64,000 bases of DNA, from assembly GCF_022213955.1 (NCBI RefSeq), contig NZ_JAKNTW010000001.1:744001-808000 (forward strand), read 5' to 3'. The translations under genes were made by a program, and so were the position numbers. The notes beneath the pieces were generated by a model, which saw nothing but the letters and a program-made list of their open reading frames with translations, was not told the origin of the DNA and made no database searches. Origin of the DNA: Dolomitihabitans soli (GTDB lineage: Bacteria > Actinomycetota > Actinomycetes > Streptosporangiales > Streptosporangiaceae). This document shows, piece by piece, positions 36,291 through 44,301 of this stretch. Each line of letters begins with the position of its first letter. The stretch's first letter is position 1.

Positions 36291-36578
36291 ATGTCAGGCC
36301 GCGTTACCGGGGGCAAGCCCGGTGTTCGGCGGGTTGACGACAGCCCGGCGATCAGTGGGGATCGCCGCGATGTGGTCGGCGGGGCAGACAGGCCCGCACC
36401 TGGTACATCGGAAAACGCAGACAGATATCCGAAACGCGATCTTCCAGGGGGTCCGGTGCTCGAACGCCACTACACCCGCCCGGTCAGCGGTGGCTCCGGC
36501 CGGCCGCCAGGTCGCGGACAGGACGTCCGCCCGCGGACGCAAAAGTCGCCGACCGCACTCTCTGCGGGTGCGCGGTGA
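36291..36578 (+). CDS. small hypothetical ORF coupled to the flavoprotein gene
   Basis: A 95-codon frame with a strong GGAGG site 4 nt before its ATG, ending with a TGA that overlaps the GTG of the downstream ferredoxin reductase gene (GTGA). The translation is hydrophilic, rich in Arg/Gly/Pro/Asp, without membrane segment or known motif. The ribosome-binding site sits in the loop of a small hairpin (CTGAC-TGGAG-GTCAG). It may be a true short gene or a leader frame that couples translation to the flavoprotein; conservation would decide. Confidence 0.4.
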   Translation: MSGRVTGGKPGVRRVDDSPAISGDRRDVVGGADRPAPGTSENADRYPKRDLPGGPVLERHYTRPVSGGSGRPPGRGQDVRPRTQKSPTALSAGAR

Positions 36579-37747
36579 ACGATGTCGTGGTGGTAGGCGC
36601 CGGGTTGGCCGGCGTGCGCAGTGCCGAGGCACTCCGGGCGCACGGGTTCGACGGCAGGATCACGCTGATCGGTGAGGAGCGGCACCGGCCCTACGACCGC
36701 CCGCCGTTGTCGAAGGCCGTCCTGTCGGGCGAGCTCGACTCGACGTACGTCGACTCCGACCTCGCCGCCATGAAGGTCACGCTGCGCTCGGGCGTGGCCG
36801 CGAAGGGGCTGCGCGAGGGGGTCGTGGAGACGACCGAGGGAGAGCTGCCCTACGACGGGCTGGTGATCGCCACCGGCGCGACCCCGATCAGGCTGCGCGG
36901 CGAGGGCAGGCAGCACGTGCTGCGCACCATCGACGACGCGCTGGAACTGCGCACCCAGTTCACCCGGGCGCCCCGCGTGGCGGTGGTCGGGGCGGGCTGG
37001 ATCGGCGCGGAGGTGGCCACCGCGGCGCGCAAGGCCGGCTGCGCGGTGACCGTCGTCGAGGCGGCGGGCGCGCCGCTGAGCGCGGCGCTGGGTGACGACG
37101 TCGGCGCGTACACGGTCCCGTGGTACGAGCAGGCGGGCATCGAGCTGCGGCTGTCCACCCTGGTCGCGACCGTCGACCACGGCGGTCTCACGCTGGCCGG
37201 CGGTTCCACCGTCGAGGCCGACGTCGTGGTGACCGGCATCGGGGTGCGCCCGTCGGTCGGCTGGCTGGCCGGCTCGGGCATCGAACTGGACAACGGGGTC
37301 GTCACCGACGGGCACCTGCGCACCTCGCTGCCGGGTGTGGTCGCGGTGGGCGACTGCGCGGCCTGGTGGTCCCGGCGGTTCTCGCGGCGGCTGCGGGTGG
37401 AGCACTGGGACACCGCGCTCGGCGCGCCCGACGTGGCGGCGGCGTCCCTGCTGGGCGAGCCCACCGTCTACGACCCGGTTCCGTACTTCTGGTCCGAGCA
37501 GTTCGGGCGCATGGTCCAGTACGCCGGGCACCACGAGGGCGCCCGCCGTGTGCACCGCGGCGACCCCGCCGGCGCGAAGTGGGCGATCTGCTGGCTGACC
37601 CCCGACGACCGGCTGACCGCCATTCTGACCGTCGACCGGCCGCGCGATCTGGTGCAGGGCAGACGGCTCGTCGAGAGCGGGCAAAGGTTCGATGTGCAAC
37701 GTCTGGTGGACCCTGCGATAACGTTGCGCGACTGTACGGTGGCGTGA
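36575..37747 (+). CDS. FAD-dependent ferredoxin reductase-type oxidoreductase
   Basis: Soluble flavoprotein of the BphA4/ferredoxin-NAD(P)+ reductase family, 390 residues. FAD-binding VVVGAGLAGVRSAEALRAHG at the start, RPPLSK, ATGAxP segment, NAD(P)-binding VAVVGAGWIGAEVATAARKAG (~residues 131-151) and the second FAD motif GVVAVGDCAAW are intact. It has the C-terminal domain containing YDPVPYFWSEQFG and ends normally. Such enzymes feed electrons from NAD(P)H to ferredoxins serving P450s or dioxygenases; the partner is not nearby. The GTG start overlaps the stop of the small upstream frame. Confidence 0.9.
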   Translation: MNDVVVVGAGLAGVRSAEALRAHGFDGRITLIGEERHRPYDRPPLSKAVLSGELDSTYVDSDLAAMKVTLRSGVAAKGLREGVVETTEGELPYDGLVIATGATPIRLRGEGRQHVLRTIDDALELRTQFTRAPRVAVVGAGWIGAEVATAARKAGCAVTVVEAAGAPLSAALGDDVGAYTVPWYEQAGIELRLSTLVATVDHGGLTLAGGSTVEADVVVTGIGVRPSVGWLAGSGIELDNGVVTDGHLRTSLPGVVAVGDCAAWWSRRFSRRLRVEHWDTALGAPDVAAASLLGEPTVYDPVPYFWSEQFGRMVQYAGHHEGARRVHRGDPAGAKWAICWLTPDDRLTAILTVDRPRDLVQGRRLVESGQRFDVQRLVDPAITLRDCTVA

Positions 37748-37798
37748 TCGGGCCGATGGGGTGTTTGGTGAGTGGCCAGTCGTGGTAGTGGTGGATTC

Positions 37799-38173
37799 GT
37801 GACGCTTTCTGTTGCACAGATCGACCGGCAGACCGATGAGCTCGTAGGTGAGTGGCTCACACTCTCGGAAGTCGCGAGGAGACTCGGGCTCAGTGCCGGA
37901 CGTGCCAAACAACTGCTGAAGGACCGCAAGCTCATCGGAGTGCGCAGGGCCGGGGGCGAACCCCAGGTCCCTGCCGTCTTCCTCGGGCCCGACGACGTGC
38001 TCAAGGGGCTGCCCGGCACGCTGACCGTCCTCGCCGACGCGGGATACGACGACATCGAGTCGCTTCGCTGGCTGTTCACCCCGGAGGAGTCACTCCGGGG
38101 CGCGCCGGTGGAGGCCCTCGCCGCGGGTCGCCACACGGAGGTCAAGCGCTGGGCCCAGACCCTTGGGTTCTGA
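37799..38173 (+). CDS. Rv2175c-family DNA-binding protein
   Basis: A 124-residue protein with an N-terminal winged-helix region ([31 protein letters not shown], ~residues 18-48, quoted by its ends EWLTLSEVA and KDRKLIGV) and a C-terminal Rv2175c domain ([17 protein letters not shown]). In M. tuberculosis, Rv2175c binds DNA weakly and is a phosphorylation substrate of the kinase PknL encoded next to it. Here a PASTA kinase gene lies about 4 kb away with thiamine genes between. GTG start at 37799. The stop lies inside the first codons of thiE. Confidence 0.88.
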   Translation: MTLSVAQIDRQTDELVGEWLTLSEVARRLGLSAGRAKQLLKDRKLIGVRRAGGEPQVPAVFLGPDDVLKGLPGTLTVLADAGYDDIESLRWLFTPEESLRGAPVEALAAGRHTEVKRWAQTLGF

Positions 38174-38816
38174 GCCGGCTTCCGAGCGTCTCGGTTCGGC
38201 TCGGCTCTACCTCTGCACCGACGGCCGCCGCGATCGCGGAGACCTGCCCGAGTTCCTCGACGCCGTGCTCGCCGGCGGCGTCGACATCGTGCAACTCCGG
38301 GAGAAGGGGCTGGAGGCGCGGGCGGAGCTCGCCCTGCTGGAGGTCTTCCGTGACGCGTGTGACCGGCATGGCGCGTTGCTGGCCGTGAACGACCGGGCCG
38401 ACATCGCGCTCGCCGCCCGGCCGGACATCCTGCACCTCGGTCAGGACGACCTGCCGGTGCCGGTGGCTCGCGACATCCTCGGCCCCGACGTGCTCATCGG
38501 CCGCTCGACCCACTCGGCCGACGAGGCGACGGCCGCGTCGGCCGAGGAGGGCGTCGACTACTTCTGCTGCGGGCCGATCTGGCCGACACCCACCAAACCG
38601 GGCAGGCCCGCACCGGGTCCCGCCCTGCTGAAGCACGCGGCGTCGCTGGAGACGTCGCGCCCGTGGTTCGGCATCGGCGGCGTCGACCTCGGCAACCTCG
38701 GCGAGGTGCTGTCGTACGGCGTGCGCAGGGTCGTCGTGGTGCGGGCCATCACCGAGGCGGAGGACCCACGGGCCGCCGCCGCGGAGTTCAGCCGTCGCCT
38801 GTCCGGCCGGCCTTAG
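38163..38816 (+). CDS. thiE: thiamine-phosphate synthase
   Basis: Joins the pyrimidine and thiazole halves to thiamine phosphate. TIM-barrel enzyme of 217 residues, normal length. Conserved segments: [19 protein letters not shown] (phosphate/pyrimidine contact), [45 protein letters not shown] and WFGIGGVD. The TTG at 38163 is the only plausible start and lies within the end of the Rv2175c-like gene, so the two are coupled. It is on the opposite strand from thiO-thiS-thiG and is not directly behind the TPP riboswitch. Confidence 0.93.
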   Translation: MGSEPASERLGSARLYLCTDGRRDRGDLPEFLDAVLAGGVDIVQLREKGLEARAELALLEVFRDACDRHGALLAVNDRADIALAARPDILHLGQDDLPVPVARDILGPDVLIGRSTHSADEATAASAEEGVDYFCCGPIWPTPTKPGRPAPGPALLKHAASLETSRPWFGIGGVDLGNLGEVLSYGVRRVVVVRAITEAEDPRAAAAEFSRRLSGRP

Positions 38817-38886
38817 CCCCCGGCACGTGGCGGCGAGCTCCGCGCCGGGCCGTTCGGCGCCCCGCCGTCGTGTGGCGTGCGCCCGG

Positions 38887-39954
38887 TCAGGTGCGGCGTG
38901 AGGTGGCGGCGACGGCCAGGGCCGCGAGGGCGTCGCGGGCGTCCGGGGTGACCGGCGCCTGGTCGAGCGCGTGCAGGGCGTCTTCGAGGTAATGCTTGAT
39001 CATTTCCTCGCAGGCGGCCAGTGCTCCGCTGTCCTCGATGATCGTGCGGAGCCTGCCGAGGCCGTCGGCGTCCAGCTCGGGATCGCCGAGCAGTTCGCGG
39101 ACGACCGCAGCCTGCGCCGGAGCCGCGGCGGCGAGGGTCCGGGCGACCAGCATGGTCCGCTTGCCCTCACGCAGGTCGTCGCCCGCGGGTTTGCCGGTCT
39201 CCGCCGGGTCGCCGAACACGCCGAGCACGTCGTCGCGGAGCTGGAAGGCGATCCCGACCTTCTGCCCGTACTCCGCGCACAGGCGGTCGATCCACGGCCG
39301 GCCGGTGCGCGTGGCGAGGGTCAGACCCAGCCGGAGCGGCTGCTCGACGGAGTATTTGCCGCTCTTGTAGAGGGCGACCCGCAGGGCGCTGTCGAAGGTG
39401 TTCTCGCCGTGGGCCTGCTCCAGCAGGTCGAGATACTGCCCGCACATCAGCTCGCTGCGCATGTGGTCGTGGAGCGGTTGCACCGCCGCGAGGGACTCGG
39501 CGGGCAGCCCGCTCGTCCGCCACATCTCTCCCGACCACAGCAGCAGCAGGTTGCCGAGCAGGATCGCGGCCCCCTCACCGAACTGGCGGGCCGACCCCTG
39601 CCAGCCGGAGCGCTCGTGCAGCGCCTGGAACCGGCGGTGCGCGGCGGGCATCCCCCGGCGCAGATCGCTCTTGTCCATCACGTCGTCGTGGATGAGCGCG
39701 CTCGCCTGCAGCAGCTCCAGGGACGCGGCGGCGGTGAAGATCGCGGGGTCGGCGTCGCCGCCCGCGGCGTGCCAGCCCCAATAGCAGAAGGCGGGACGCA
39801 GCCTCTTCCCGCCGGACAGGAAGTCCTCGGCGGCGGCCAGCAGCGGCGCCAGATCGGGTTCGCCGATCAGCGGGCGCCGGCCGTCGAGGAACTTCCGGAG
39901 CGAACGGTCCACCTCGGCGCGGAGGTCCTCCAGCGGGGTGGCGGAAGTTGTCAT
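38887..39954 (-). CDS. polyprenyl diphosphate synthase (IdsA-like)
   Basis: Trans-prenyltransferase, 355 residues, making C15-C20 or longer isoprenoid diphosphates. First Asp-rich motif DDVMD at 90-94, second DDVLGVFGD at 241-249, plus GGKRLRP (49-55). Positions before the first motif (SALIH) suggest a chain of about C20 or longer, but this is only a rule of thumb. The next gene (metF, divergent) matches the M. tuberculosis idsA2/Rv2172c pair. ATG start with no clear ribosome-binding site. Confidence 0.92.
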   Translation of the reverse strand: MTTSATPLEDLRAEVDRSLRKFLDGRRPLIGEPDLAPLLAAAEDFLSGGKRLRPAFCYWGWHAAGGDADPAIFTAAASLELLQASALIHDDVMDKSDLRRGMPAAHRRFQALHERSGWQGSARQFGEGAAILLGNLLLLWSGEMWRTSGLPAESLAAVQPLHDHMRSELMCGQYLDLLEQAHGENTFDSALRVALYKSGKYSVEQPLRLGLTLATRTGRPWIDRLCAEYGQKVGIAFQLRDDVLGVFGDPAETGKPAGDDLREGKRTMLVARTLAAAAPAQAAVVRELLGDPELDADGLGRLRTIIEDSGALAACEEMIKHYLEDALHALDQAPVTPDARDALAALAVAATSRRT

Positions 39955-40067
39955 GCCATGAGATTAACGGCCGGGGAACGACGGGGGAGATTCAGCATGG
40001 CCGTTGCGCCGAACCCAATTCGGTGATCATGGGGATGCTTCTTTCGCTTTCCCTCCCTTACGCCCGA

Positions 40068-40073
40068 TACGAT
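40068..40073 (+). promoter_or_regulatory. metF -10 element (leaderless start)
   Basis: TACGAT ending 6 nt before the metF ATG, the spacing expected when the transcript begins at the start codon. No good -35 hexamer was seen. Confidence 0.5.
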
Positions 40074-40079
40074 TCGTGC

Positions 40080-41009
40080 ATGGCTGAGGGTCGCTCGTCC
40101 GTCCAACGTGAACGCGTGCCCACCGTCCGCGAACTGCTCGCGAATGGTGGCAGGTCGTTCTCCTTCGAGTTCATGCCGCCGAAGACCGAGGAGGGGGAGC
40201 GGCAACTGTGGCGTGCGATCAGAGAACTGGAGGCGTTGCGCCCGACGTTCGTCTCCGTCACCTACGGCGCGGGCGGCACCACCCGCGACCGCACCGTGGA
40301 GATCGTCGAGCGGGTCGCGCACGAGACCACGCTGACCCCCGTCGCCCACTTCACCGCGGTCAACCACTCGGTCAGTGAGCTGCGCCACCTCATCGGCAGG
40401 TTCGCCGGTGCGGGCGTGCGCAACATCCTCGCCGTCCGGGGCGACCCGCCCGGCGACCCGATGGGGGAGTGGGTCCAGCACCCGGAGGGCGTCCTCTACG
40501 CCGAGGAGCTGGTCAAGCTGATCAGGCGGTCGGGCGACTTCTGCGTGGGCGTGGCCGCTTTCCCCTACAAGCATCCGCGGTCCGACTCCATCGAGTCCGA
40601 CACCGAGTACCTGGTGCGCAAGTGCCGCTCCGGCGCCGACTACGCGATCACCCAGATGTTCTTCCGCGCCGACGACTTCCTCCGGCTGCGCGACCGGGTG
40701 GCCGCCCAGGGCTGTGACACCCCGATCATCCCGGGCATCATGCCGGTGACCCAGATGAGCACGATCGCCCGCTCCGAGCAGCTCTCGGGGGCGCCGTTCC
40801 CGCCCGACGTCGCCGCGCGCTTCGAAGCCGTCAAGGACGACCCGGCGGCCGTTCGCGCCCTGGGCGTCGAGCACGCGGCCGAACTGTCCCGCCGGCTGCT
40901 CGACGAGGGCGCGCCGGGCATCCACTTCATCACCTTCAACCGGTCGAGCGCCACGCGAGAGGTGTTCTCACAGATCCAGCCGGCCTTCGACCGGCCCGCC
41001 ACCGCCTAG
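40080..41009 (+). CDS. metF: methylenetetrahydrofolate reductase
   Basis: Reduces 5,10-methylene-THF to 5-methyl-THF for methionine synthesis; FAD enzyme, cytoplasmic, 309 residues. Landmarks: FSFEFMPPKTEEGE (catalytic Glu), SVTYGAGG, TPVAHFTAVNHS, NILAVRGDPPGD, and AITQMFFRADDF. The ATG at 40080 has no ribosome-binding site, but TACGAT at 40068-40073 is a good -10 placed so that transcription would start at or next to the ATG; the gene is probably leaderless. It ends in a strong hairpin. Linked in function with metK at the far end of the window. Confidence 0.94.
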   Translation: MAEGRSSVQRERVPTVRELLANGGRSFSFEFMPPKTEEGERQLWRAIRELEALRPTFVSVTYGAGGTTRDRTVEIVERVAHETTLTPVAHFTAVNHSVSELRHLIGRFAGAGVRNILAVRGDPPGDPMGEWVQHPEGVLYAEELVKLIRRSGDFCVGVAAFPYKHPRSDSIESDTEYLVRKCRSGADYAITQMFFRADDFLRLRDRVAAQGCDTPIIPGIMPVTQMSTIARSEQLSGAPFPPDVAARFEAVKDDPAAVRALGVEHAAELSRRLLDEGAPGIHFITFNRSSATREVFSQIQPAFDRPATA

Positions 41010-41027
41010 CGCCCCGATCAACCCTTG

Positions 41028-41057
41028 AGCGGCCGCCGTCCCCGGACGGCGGCCGCT
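41028..41057 (+). terminator. metF terminator
   Basis: Perfect 14-bp stem (41028-41041 with 41044-41057) with 2-nt loop, followed by CTTTC, 18 bp after the metF stop. Confidence 0.8.
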
Positions 41058-41121
41058 CTTTCGGGGTCGTCGCCACCATCCTGCTCGCGGAAGCGGGAAG
41101 GGCGTCCGCATGATGTGACGC

Positions 41122-41345
41122 ATGCCGGCCGACGCCATCGCCTCCGAGGTCTACGGCATCTGGGTCTCCGCCGGGGTCGCGCTGGCCGCCTCATCTTCAC
41201 GGACCCGCTGACCTGGGTCATGGGCCCGGGCATCGCCCTCATCATGTCCGGCTGCCCGATGGGCCGGTCGGATTCATGTTCGGCCGGTTCGTTCGTCCGC
41301 GCGAACCGGGTGGTCTCGATGCCGATCCTCTGCCGCCCGGCCTGA
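41122..41345 (+). pseudogene. possible frameshifted remnant of a small membrane protein
   Basis: A frame beginning at the ATG at 41122 (MPADAIASEVYGIWVSAGV) runs into a stop at 41211. Shifting by one base near 41190 restores a hydrophobic continuation (LIFTDPLTWVMGPGIALIMSG) to a stop at 41345. The two parts together look like one small two-helix protein broken by a frameshift. The family is not recognised, so this could be chance. Confidence 0.3.
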
Positions 41346-41352
41346 GCCGTCC

Positions 41353-41919
41353 TCAGGCGGGGCGGTCGCTCAGCGGCAGCACGGCGCCGACGATCGCGTA
41401 GCGCTCGTAGCCGCCCGGGAAGACGAACTGCGTCAGCAGGTCGCGGAAGCCCAGCGCGTGGTAGAGGTGCCGGGCCGCGGTGGGCTGGTCATGGGTGGAG
41501 AGCACGGCGGTGCGCTCGCGCCGCCCGTCGCACAGGGCGTGCAGCATGGCCCGCCCGGTGCCCTTGTCCTGGTAGTCGGGGTGCACGTGCACCTCGGCGA
41601 TCTCCAGGGTGTCGGAGAGCCAGCCGAGCGCGGTCGCCTCGCCCGCCTGCTCGCTGATCGACCGGTGGATGACGTCGTGCCACCACTGGCCGGCCGCGCC
41701 GTGGAACGCGTAGGCGAAGCCCACCAGGCCGCCGTCGGGGCGTTCGGCGAACACGCAGGTGAACTCGGGATAGGTCGCGTGGTTGCGCATGATGCTCTTG
41801 CGGCCGGAGAGCTGGTCCGCGGGCGGGCGCATGGCGGCGGTGTAGATGTCGATCGTCAAGTCCAGGCATGCCTCGAACTCGCCTGGTCCGACATGCCGCA
41901 GCCCGATCACGCGTCGCAC
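41353..41919 (-). CDS. GNAT-family N-acetyltransferase
   Basis: A 188-residue acetyltransferase with a single GNAT fold: N-terminal substrate region (~1-95), core strands EIAEVHVHPDYQDKGTGRAML (quoted by parts EIAEVHVHPDYQ and KGTGRAML, the acetyl-CoA loop) and C-terminal HLYHALGF. Such enzymes acetylate small amines or protein N-termini; the acceptor is unknown. The GTG at 41919 gives a full-length protein. It is followed on the same strand after a 22-bp gap upstream by the YbaK-type gene, so the two may be co-transcribed. Confidence 0.85.
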   Translation of the reverse strand: MRRVIGLRHVGPGEFEACLDLTIDIYTAAMRPPADQLSGRKSIMRNHATYPEFTCVFAERPDGGLVGFAYAFHGAAGQWWHDVIHRSISEQAGEATALGWLSDTLEIAEVHVHPDYQDKGTGRAMLHALCDGRRERTAVLSTHDQPTAARHLYHALGFRDLLTQFVFPGGYERYAIVGAVLPLSDRPA

Positions 41920-41941
41920 ACTAGCAGGTGGTCCAGCGGCC

Positions 41942-42418
41942 TCATTCCACCTCGGCGGGGGTCCCGCCGGTGATGCGCACCAGCTCCTCGAAGGTCGTGG
42001 GGAACACCGTGTGGGGGTGGCCGCCGGCCGCCCAGACCACCTCGTGCTTGCCCAGCCAGGTGTCCACGAGGGTGCGCACCGGAGCCGGGTGACCCACCGG
42101 CGCGACGCCGCCGATCGGCTGGCCGGTGGCCTCCCTGACGAACTCGGGCGTCGCGCGCCGTACCTTCTCCGCGCCGACCGTGCGCGCGATGAGACCGGTG
42201 TCCACGCGGTGGGCGCCGCTGGTGAGCACGAGCAGGGGGGCGCCGTCGGCGTCGAAGATCAGGCTGTTCGCGATGGCCCCCACCTCGCAGCCGACCAGGG
42301 CGGCCGCCGCGGCCGCGGTGGGGGCGGACTCGGTCAGGACGAGGATCTCGCCGGTGGCGCCCTGCTCACGAAGGGCGGCGGCGACCTTGACGGCGTTCGG
42401 ATGCAACTTTTCTGGCAC
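41942..42418 (-). CDS. YbaK/ProX-type aminoacyl-tRNA deacylase
   Basis: A 158-residue single-domain protein of the YbaK/ProRS-INS superfamily that removes wrongly attached amino acids from tRNA in trans. Conserved features: the Lys of NSLIF-region neighbours, GAHRVDTG, GQPIGGVAPVGH with the family GGxxPxGH motif, and the C-terminal WAAGGHPHTVFPTTF. The amino-acid specificity (Cys-, Ala- or other-tRNA) cannot be read from the sequence. It is divergent from the transpeptidase gene across an AT-rich 128-bp gap and is probably co-transcribed with the downstream GNAT gene. Confidence 0.9.
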   Translation of the reverse strand: MPEKLHPNAVKVAAALREQGATGEILVLTESAPTAAAAAALVGCEVGAIANSLIFDADGAPLLVLTSGAHRVDTGLIARTVGAEKVRRATPEFVREATGQPIGGVAPVGHPAPVRTLVDTWLGKHEVVWAAGGHPHTVFPTTFEELVRITGGTPAEVE

Positions 42419-42546
42419 CGGACCACTCTAATCATTGACGGTATAGGGCAGTTGATTACAGATCGATGACCTTTGCGGACGATGAGTGATCATTGCGCTA
42501 AAATTCGATGTCTTGAGCAGTATTGAAATAAGGGGAGGGTTTGACC

Positions 42547-43362
42547 GTGGGGGCTGTACGGCAGCTGGGAATTGCTGCGCTGATGACGGCTGGAGCCGTG
42601 TTCTTCTCCGCGGGCGGCGCGACGGCGGGCGTGGAGCCCGTCCCCGTCGTGAGCGCCGACCCCGCCGGAGTTCGGGTCACCTCGGTCGGCGCGGGGGTGC
42701 CGGTCGGGACGCCCTTCACCGCGCCCGGCAAGACGCTCAAGCTCGGGGCCAAGGGCACGGTGGTCAAGCGACTCCAGACGCGCCTGAAGGAACTGGGCTA
42801 CCACCCCGGCAAGATCGACGGCCGGTACGGCGGGGGCACGCTGGTCGCCGTGTGGGCCTTCCAGAAGGTCAACGGGATCAAGCCGACGAGCACCGTGGCC
42901 ACCAGGACGTGGAACGCGCTGGAGAGCCCGGAGACGCCGAAGGTGCTGATGCCCAAGGGCAAGGGGACGCGGGTCGAGGTCAACCTCACCAAGCAGGTCC
43001 TGGTGCTCTACGTGCGCGGCGAGGCGAAGCTGATCAGCCACATCTCCTCCGGCAGCGGGATCCCCTACTGCGAGACCGCCGAGTGGCAGGGCAAGTCGCA
43101 GCGCTTCTGCGGTGACGCGCGCACTCCGACGGGCAACTACAAGACCACCTGGCGCAGGGACGGCTGGCACAAGTCCTACCTGGGGCAACTCTACAACCCG
43201 GTCTTCTTCAACGGTGGCATCGCCTTCCACGGCGCGTTGTCGGTGCCGCTCACGCCCGCCTCCCACGGGTGCGTCCGGCTGCCGATGCACGTCGCGGAAA
43301 TCCTTCCCGGGATGGTGGGCAAGGGCGTTCCCGTACACGTGAAGGGCAAGTTCGCCCGCTGA
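42547..43362 (+). CDS. secreted L,D-transpeptidase with peptidoglycan-binding domain
   Basis: Cell-wall enzyme forming 3-3 peptidoglycan cross-links or related transfers. 271 residues: a signal peptide (LGIAALMTAGAVFFSAGGATA), a PG_binding_1 domain (~55-110, KLGAKGTVVKRLQTRLKELG), then a YkuD catalytic domain with the motif HGALSVPLTPASHGCVRLP and catalytic Cys242. The GTG at 42547 is preferred because GGGGAGGG (42532-42539) is 7 nt away; the TTG at 42541 would sit too close. The 5' region is AT-rich with several candidate promoter boxes. A near-perfect terminator follows. Confidence 0.93.
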   Translation: MGAVRQLGIAALMTAGAVFFSAGGATAGVEPVPVVSADPAGVRVTSVGAGVPVGTPFTAPGKTLKLGAKGTVVKRLQTRLKELGYHPGKIDGRYGGGTLVAVWAFQKVNGIKPTSTVATRTWNALESPETPKVLMPKGKGTRVEVNLTKQVLVLYVRGEAKLISHISSGSGIPYCETAEWQGKSQRFCGDARTPTGNYKTTWRRDGWHKSYLGQLYNPVFFNGGIAFHGALSVPLTPASHGCVRLPMHVAEILPGMVGKGVPVHVKGKFAR

Positions 43363-43395
43363 CTCGGGGGTATCGGTTTTCGGGGAACGACGAAG

Positions 43396-43433
43396 GACTC
43401 AGGGCCGGCGCGATCAAGCGCCGGCCCTGAGTC
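43396..43433 (+). terminator. transpeptidase gene terminator
   Basis: Perfect 16-bp stem (43396-43411 with 43418-43433), 6-nt loop, 33 bp after the stop codon. Confidence 0.85.
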
Positions 43434-43591
43434 GTGTCCGGGGGATGGATCACCGGCATACCCGGCCCGGGGATGCCGCCGCGGCCGGTTCGCGCGCCGG
43501 CGGCGGTCGTCCGGGACGACGCGCTCGCTCGGCCCGGACAGCTCGATCAACGGTGTCTCAGGGCTTTGCCCGGCGATCTCTGACCGATCCA

Positions 43592-43607
43592 TCGAACCTG
43601 TGTTCGT
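43592..43607. promoter_or_regulatory. LexA/SOS box 1
   Basis: TCGAAC-CTGT-GTTCGT, matching the actinobacterial LexA palindrome TCGAAC-N4-GTTCGA at 11 of 12 defined bases. It lies just upstream of the -35 of the promoter at 43616-43644 and 40 bp (centre to centre) from SOS box 2. Confidence 0.75.
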
Positions 43608-43615
43608 GTGTTCTC

Positions 43616-43644
43616 TTGACAGGCTGTCGGATCGAATTTATGTT
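43616..43644 (+). promoter_or_regulatory. promoter of the HEPN transcript
   Basis: -35 TTGACA (43616-43621), 17-bp spacer, -10 TATGTT (43639-43644), close to the sigma-70 consensus. The -10 lies inside SOS box 2, so LexA would block RNA polymerase. Predicted transcript start is at about 43651-43652, at a GTG. Confidence 0.75.
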
Positions 43645-43647
43645 CGA
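43632..43647. promoter_or_regulatory. LexA/SOS box 2, over the -10
   Basis: TCGAAT-TTAT-GTTCGA, 11 of 12 defined bases of the actinobacterial LexA consensus, covering the -10 hexamer of the downstream gene. Confidence 0.8.
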
Positions 43648-43651
43648 TGGT

Positions 43652-43858
43652 GTGCGAACGGGACTCGCGGCCCGTTCCACAGGGCGGTGGGCGGTGTCCT
43701 CGTCGTCGGCGGAGACGAGTGGGCACTGTCCGGCCGGACGGGGAGAGGGGAAGCTCCTCGTCCGGCCGCCCAGCCGGATTGTCGGTGGCTTCTGCGAATG
43801 TGGCCTCACCGGCTTCATTCGCCGGGGGCCGTCACGACCCAAGGAGGCTGCAGCATGA
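43652..43858 (+). CDS. possible leaderless small ORF coupled to the HEPN gene
   Basis: A 68-codon frame starting with GTG at the predicted transcription start and ending in a TGA that overlaps the ATG of the HEPN gene (ATGA). The HEPN ribosome-binding site AAGGAGG lies within its last codons. The translation (MRTGLAARSTGRWAV and a Cys-containing middle GGFCECG) matches no family I know. It could be a genuine SOS-induced peptide or a translated leader that couples the two genes. Confidence 0.35.
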   Translation: MRTGLAARSTGRWAVSSSSAETSGHCPAGRGEGKLLVRPPSRIVGGFCECGLTGFIRRGPSRPKEAAA

Positions 43859-44301
43859 CCTCACGGCTCAGCGATCTGAGTGGCCCACGGTTGTCGCCCG
43901 CTGCCAGGGCGCATCTTGCCGACGCACGTGACCGCCTGGCGCAGGCCGCGTCCGCGCCCACGCCGGCCGATCGCTACGTCTCGGCTCATCTGGCCGCCCT
44001 GCGGGCGGCCGCGGCGATCCTGGCCGCGCGTCCCCGCCCGATGGACGGCAGGCGGCGGCGGCTGCGCAGCGCGTGGGAACTGCTGCCGGAGGCCGAGCCC
44101 AGGCTCGCCGAGTGGGCCGCCTACTTCGCGGTGAGCGCGGACAAGCGCGCCGCGGCGGAGGCCGGTCTGGTGCGCACGGTGTCCGCGCGCGACGCCGACG
44201 AGCTCATCGCCGACGCCGAGACCTTCGTCGTCACGGTCGAGACGATCCTCGGCGTCCCGGGGCAGCCCGCGCTGCCCGTCACGGTTCCTCTCGCGGGCTG
44301 A
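43855..44301 (+). CDS. SAV_6107-type HEPN-domain protein
   Basis: An all-helical 148-residue protein resembling the actinobacterial SAV_6107 HEPN family, of unknown biochemical role. Ala/Arg-rich helices are visible: AARAHLADARDRLAQAA, YVSAHLAALRAAAAILAARP and a C-terminal SARDADELIADAETFVVTVE. The HEPN fold often carries RNase or nucleotidyl-binding activity, but no clear Rx4-6H motif is seen here. ATG with a strong AAGGAGG site. Two LexA boxes upstream predict induction by DNA damage. Its 3' end overlaps the convergent phosphatase gene by 23 nt. Confidence 0.75.
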   Translation: MTSRLSDLSGPRLSPAARAHLADARDRLAQAASAPTPADRYVSAHLAALRAAAAILAARPRPMDGRRRRLRSAWELLPEAEPRLAEWAAYFAVSADKRAAAEAGLVRTVSARDADELIADAETFVVTVETILGVPGQPALPVTVPLAG

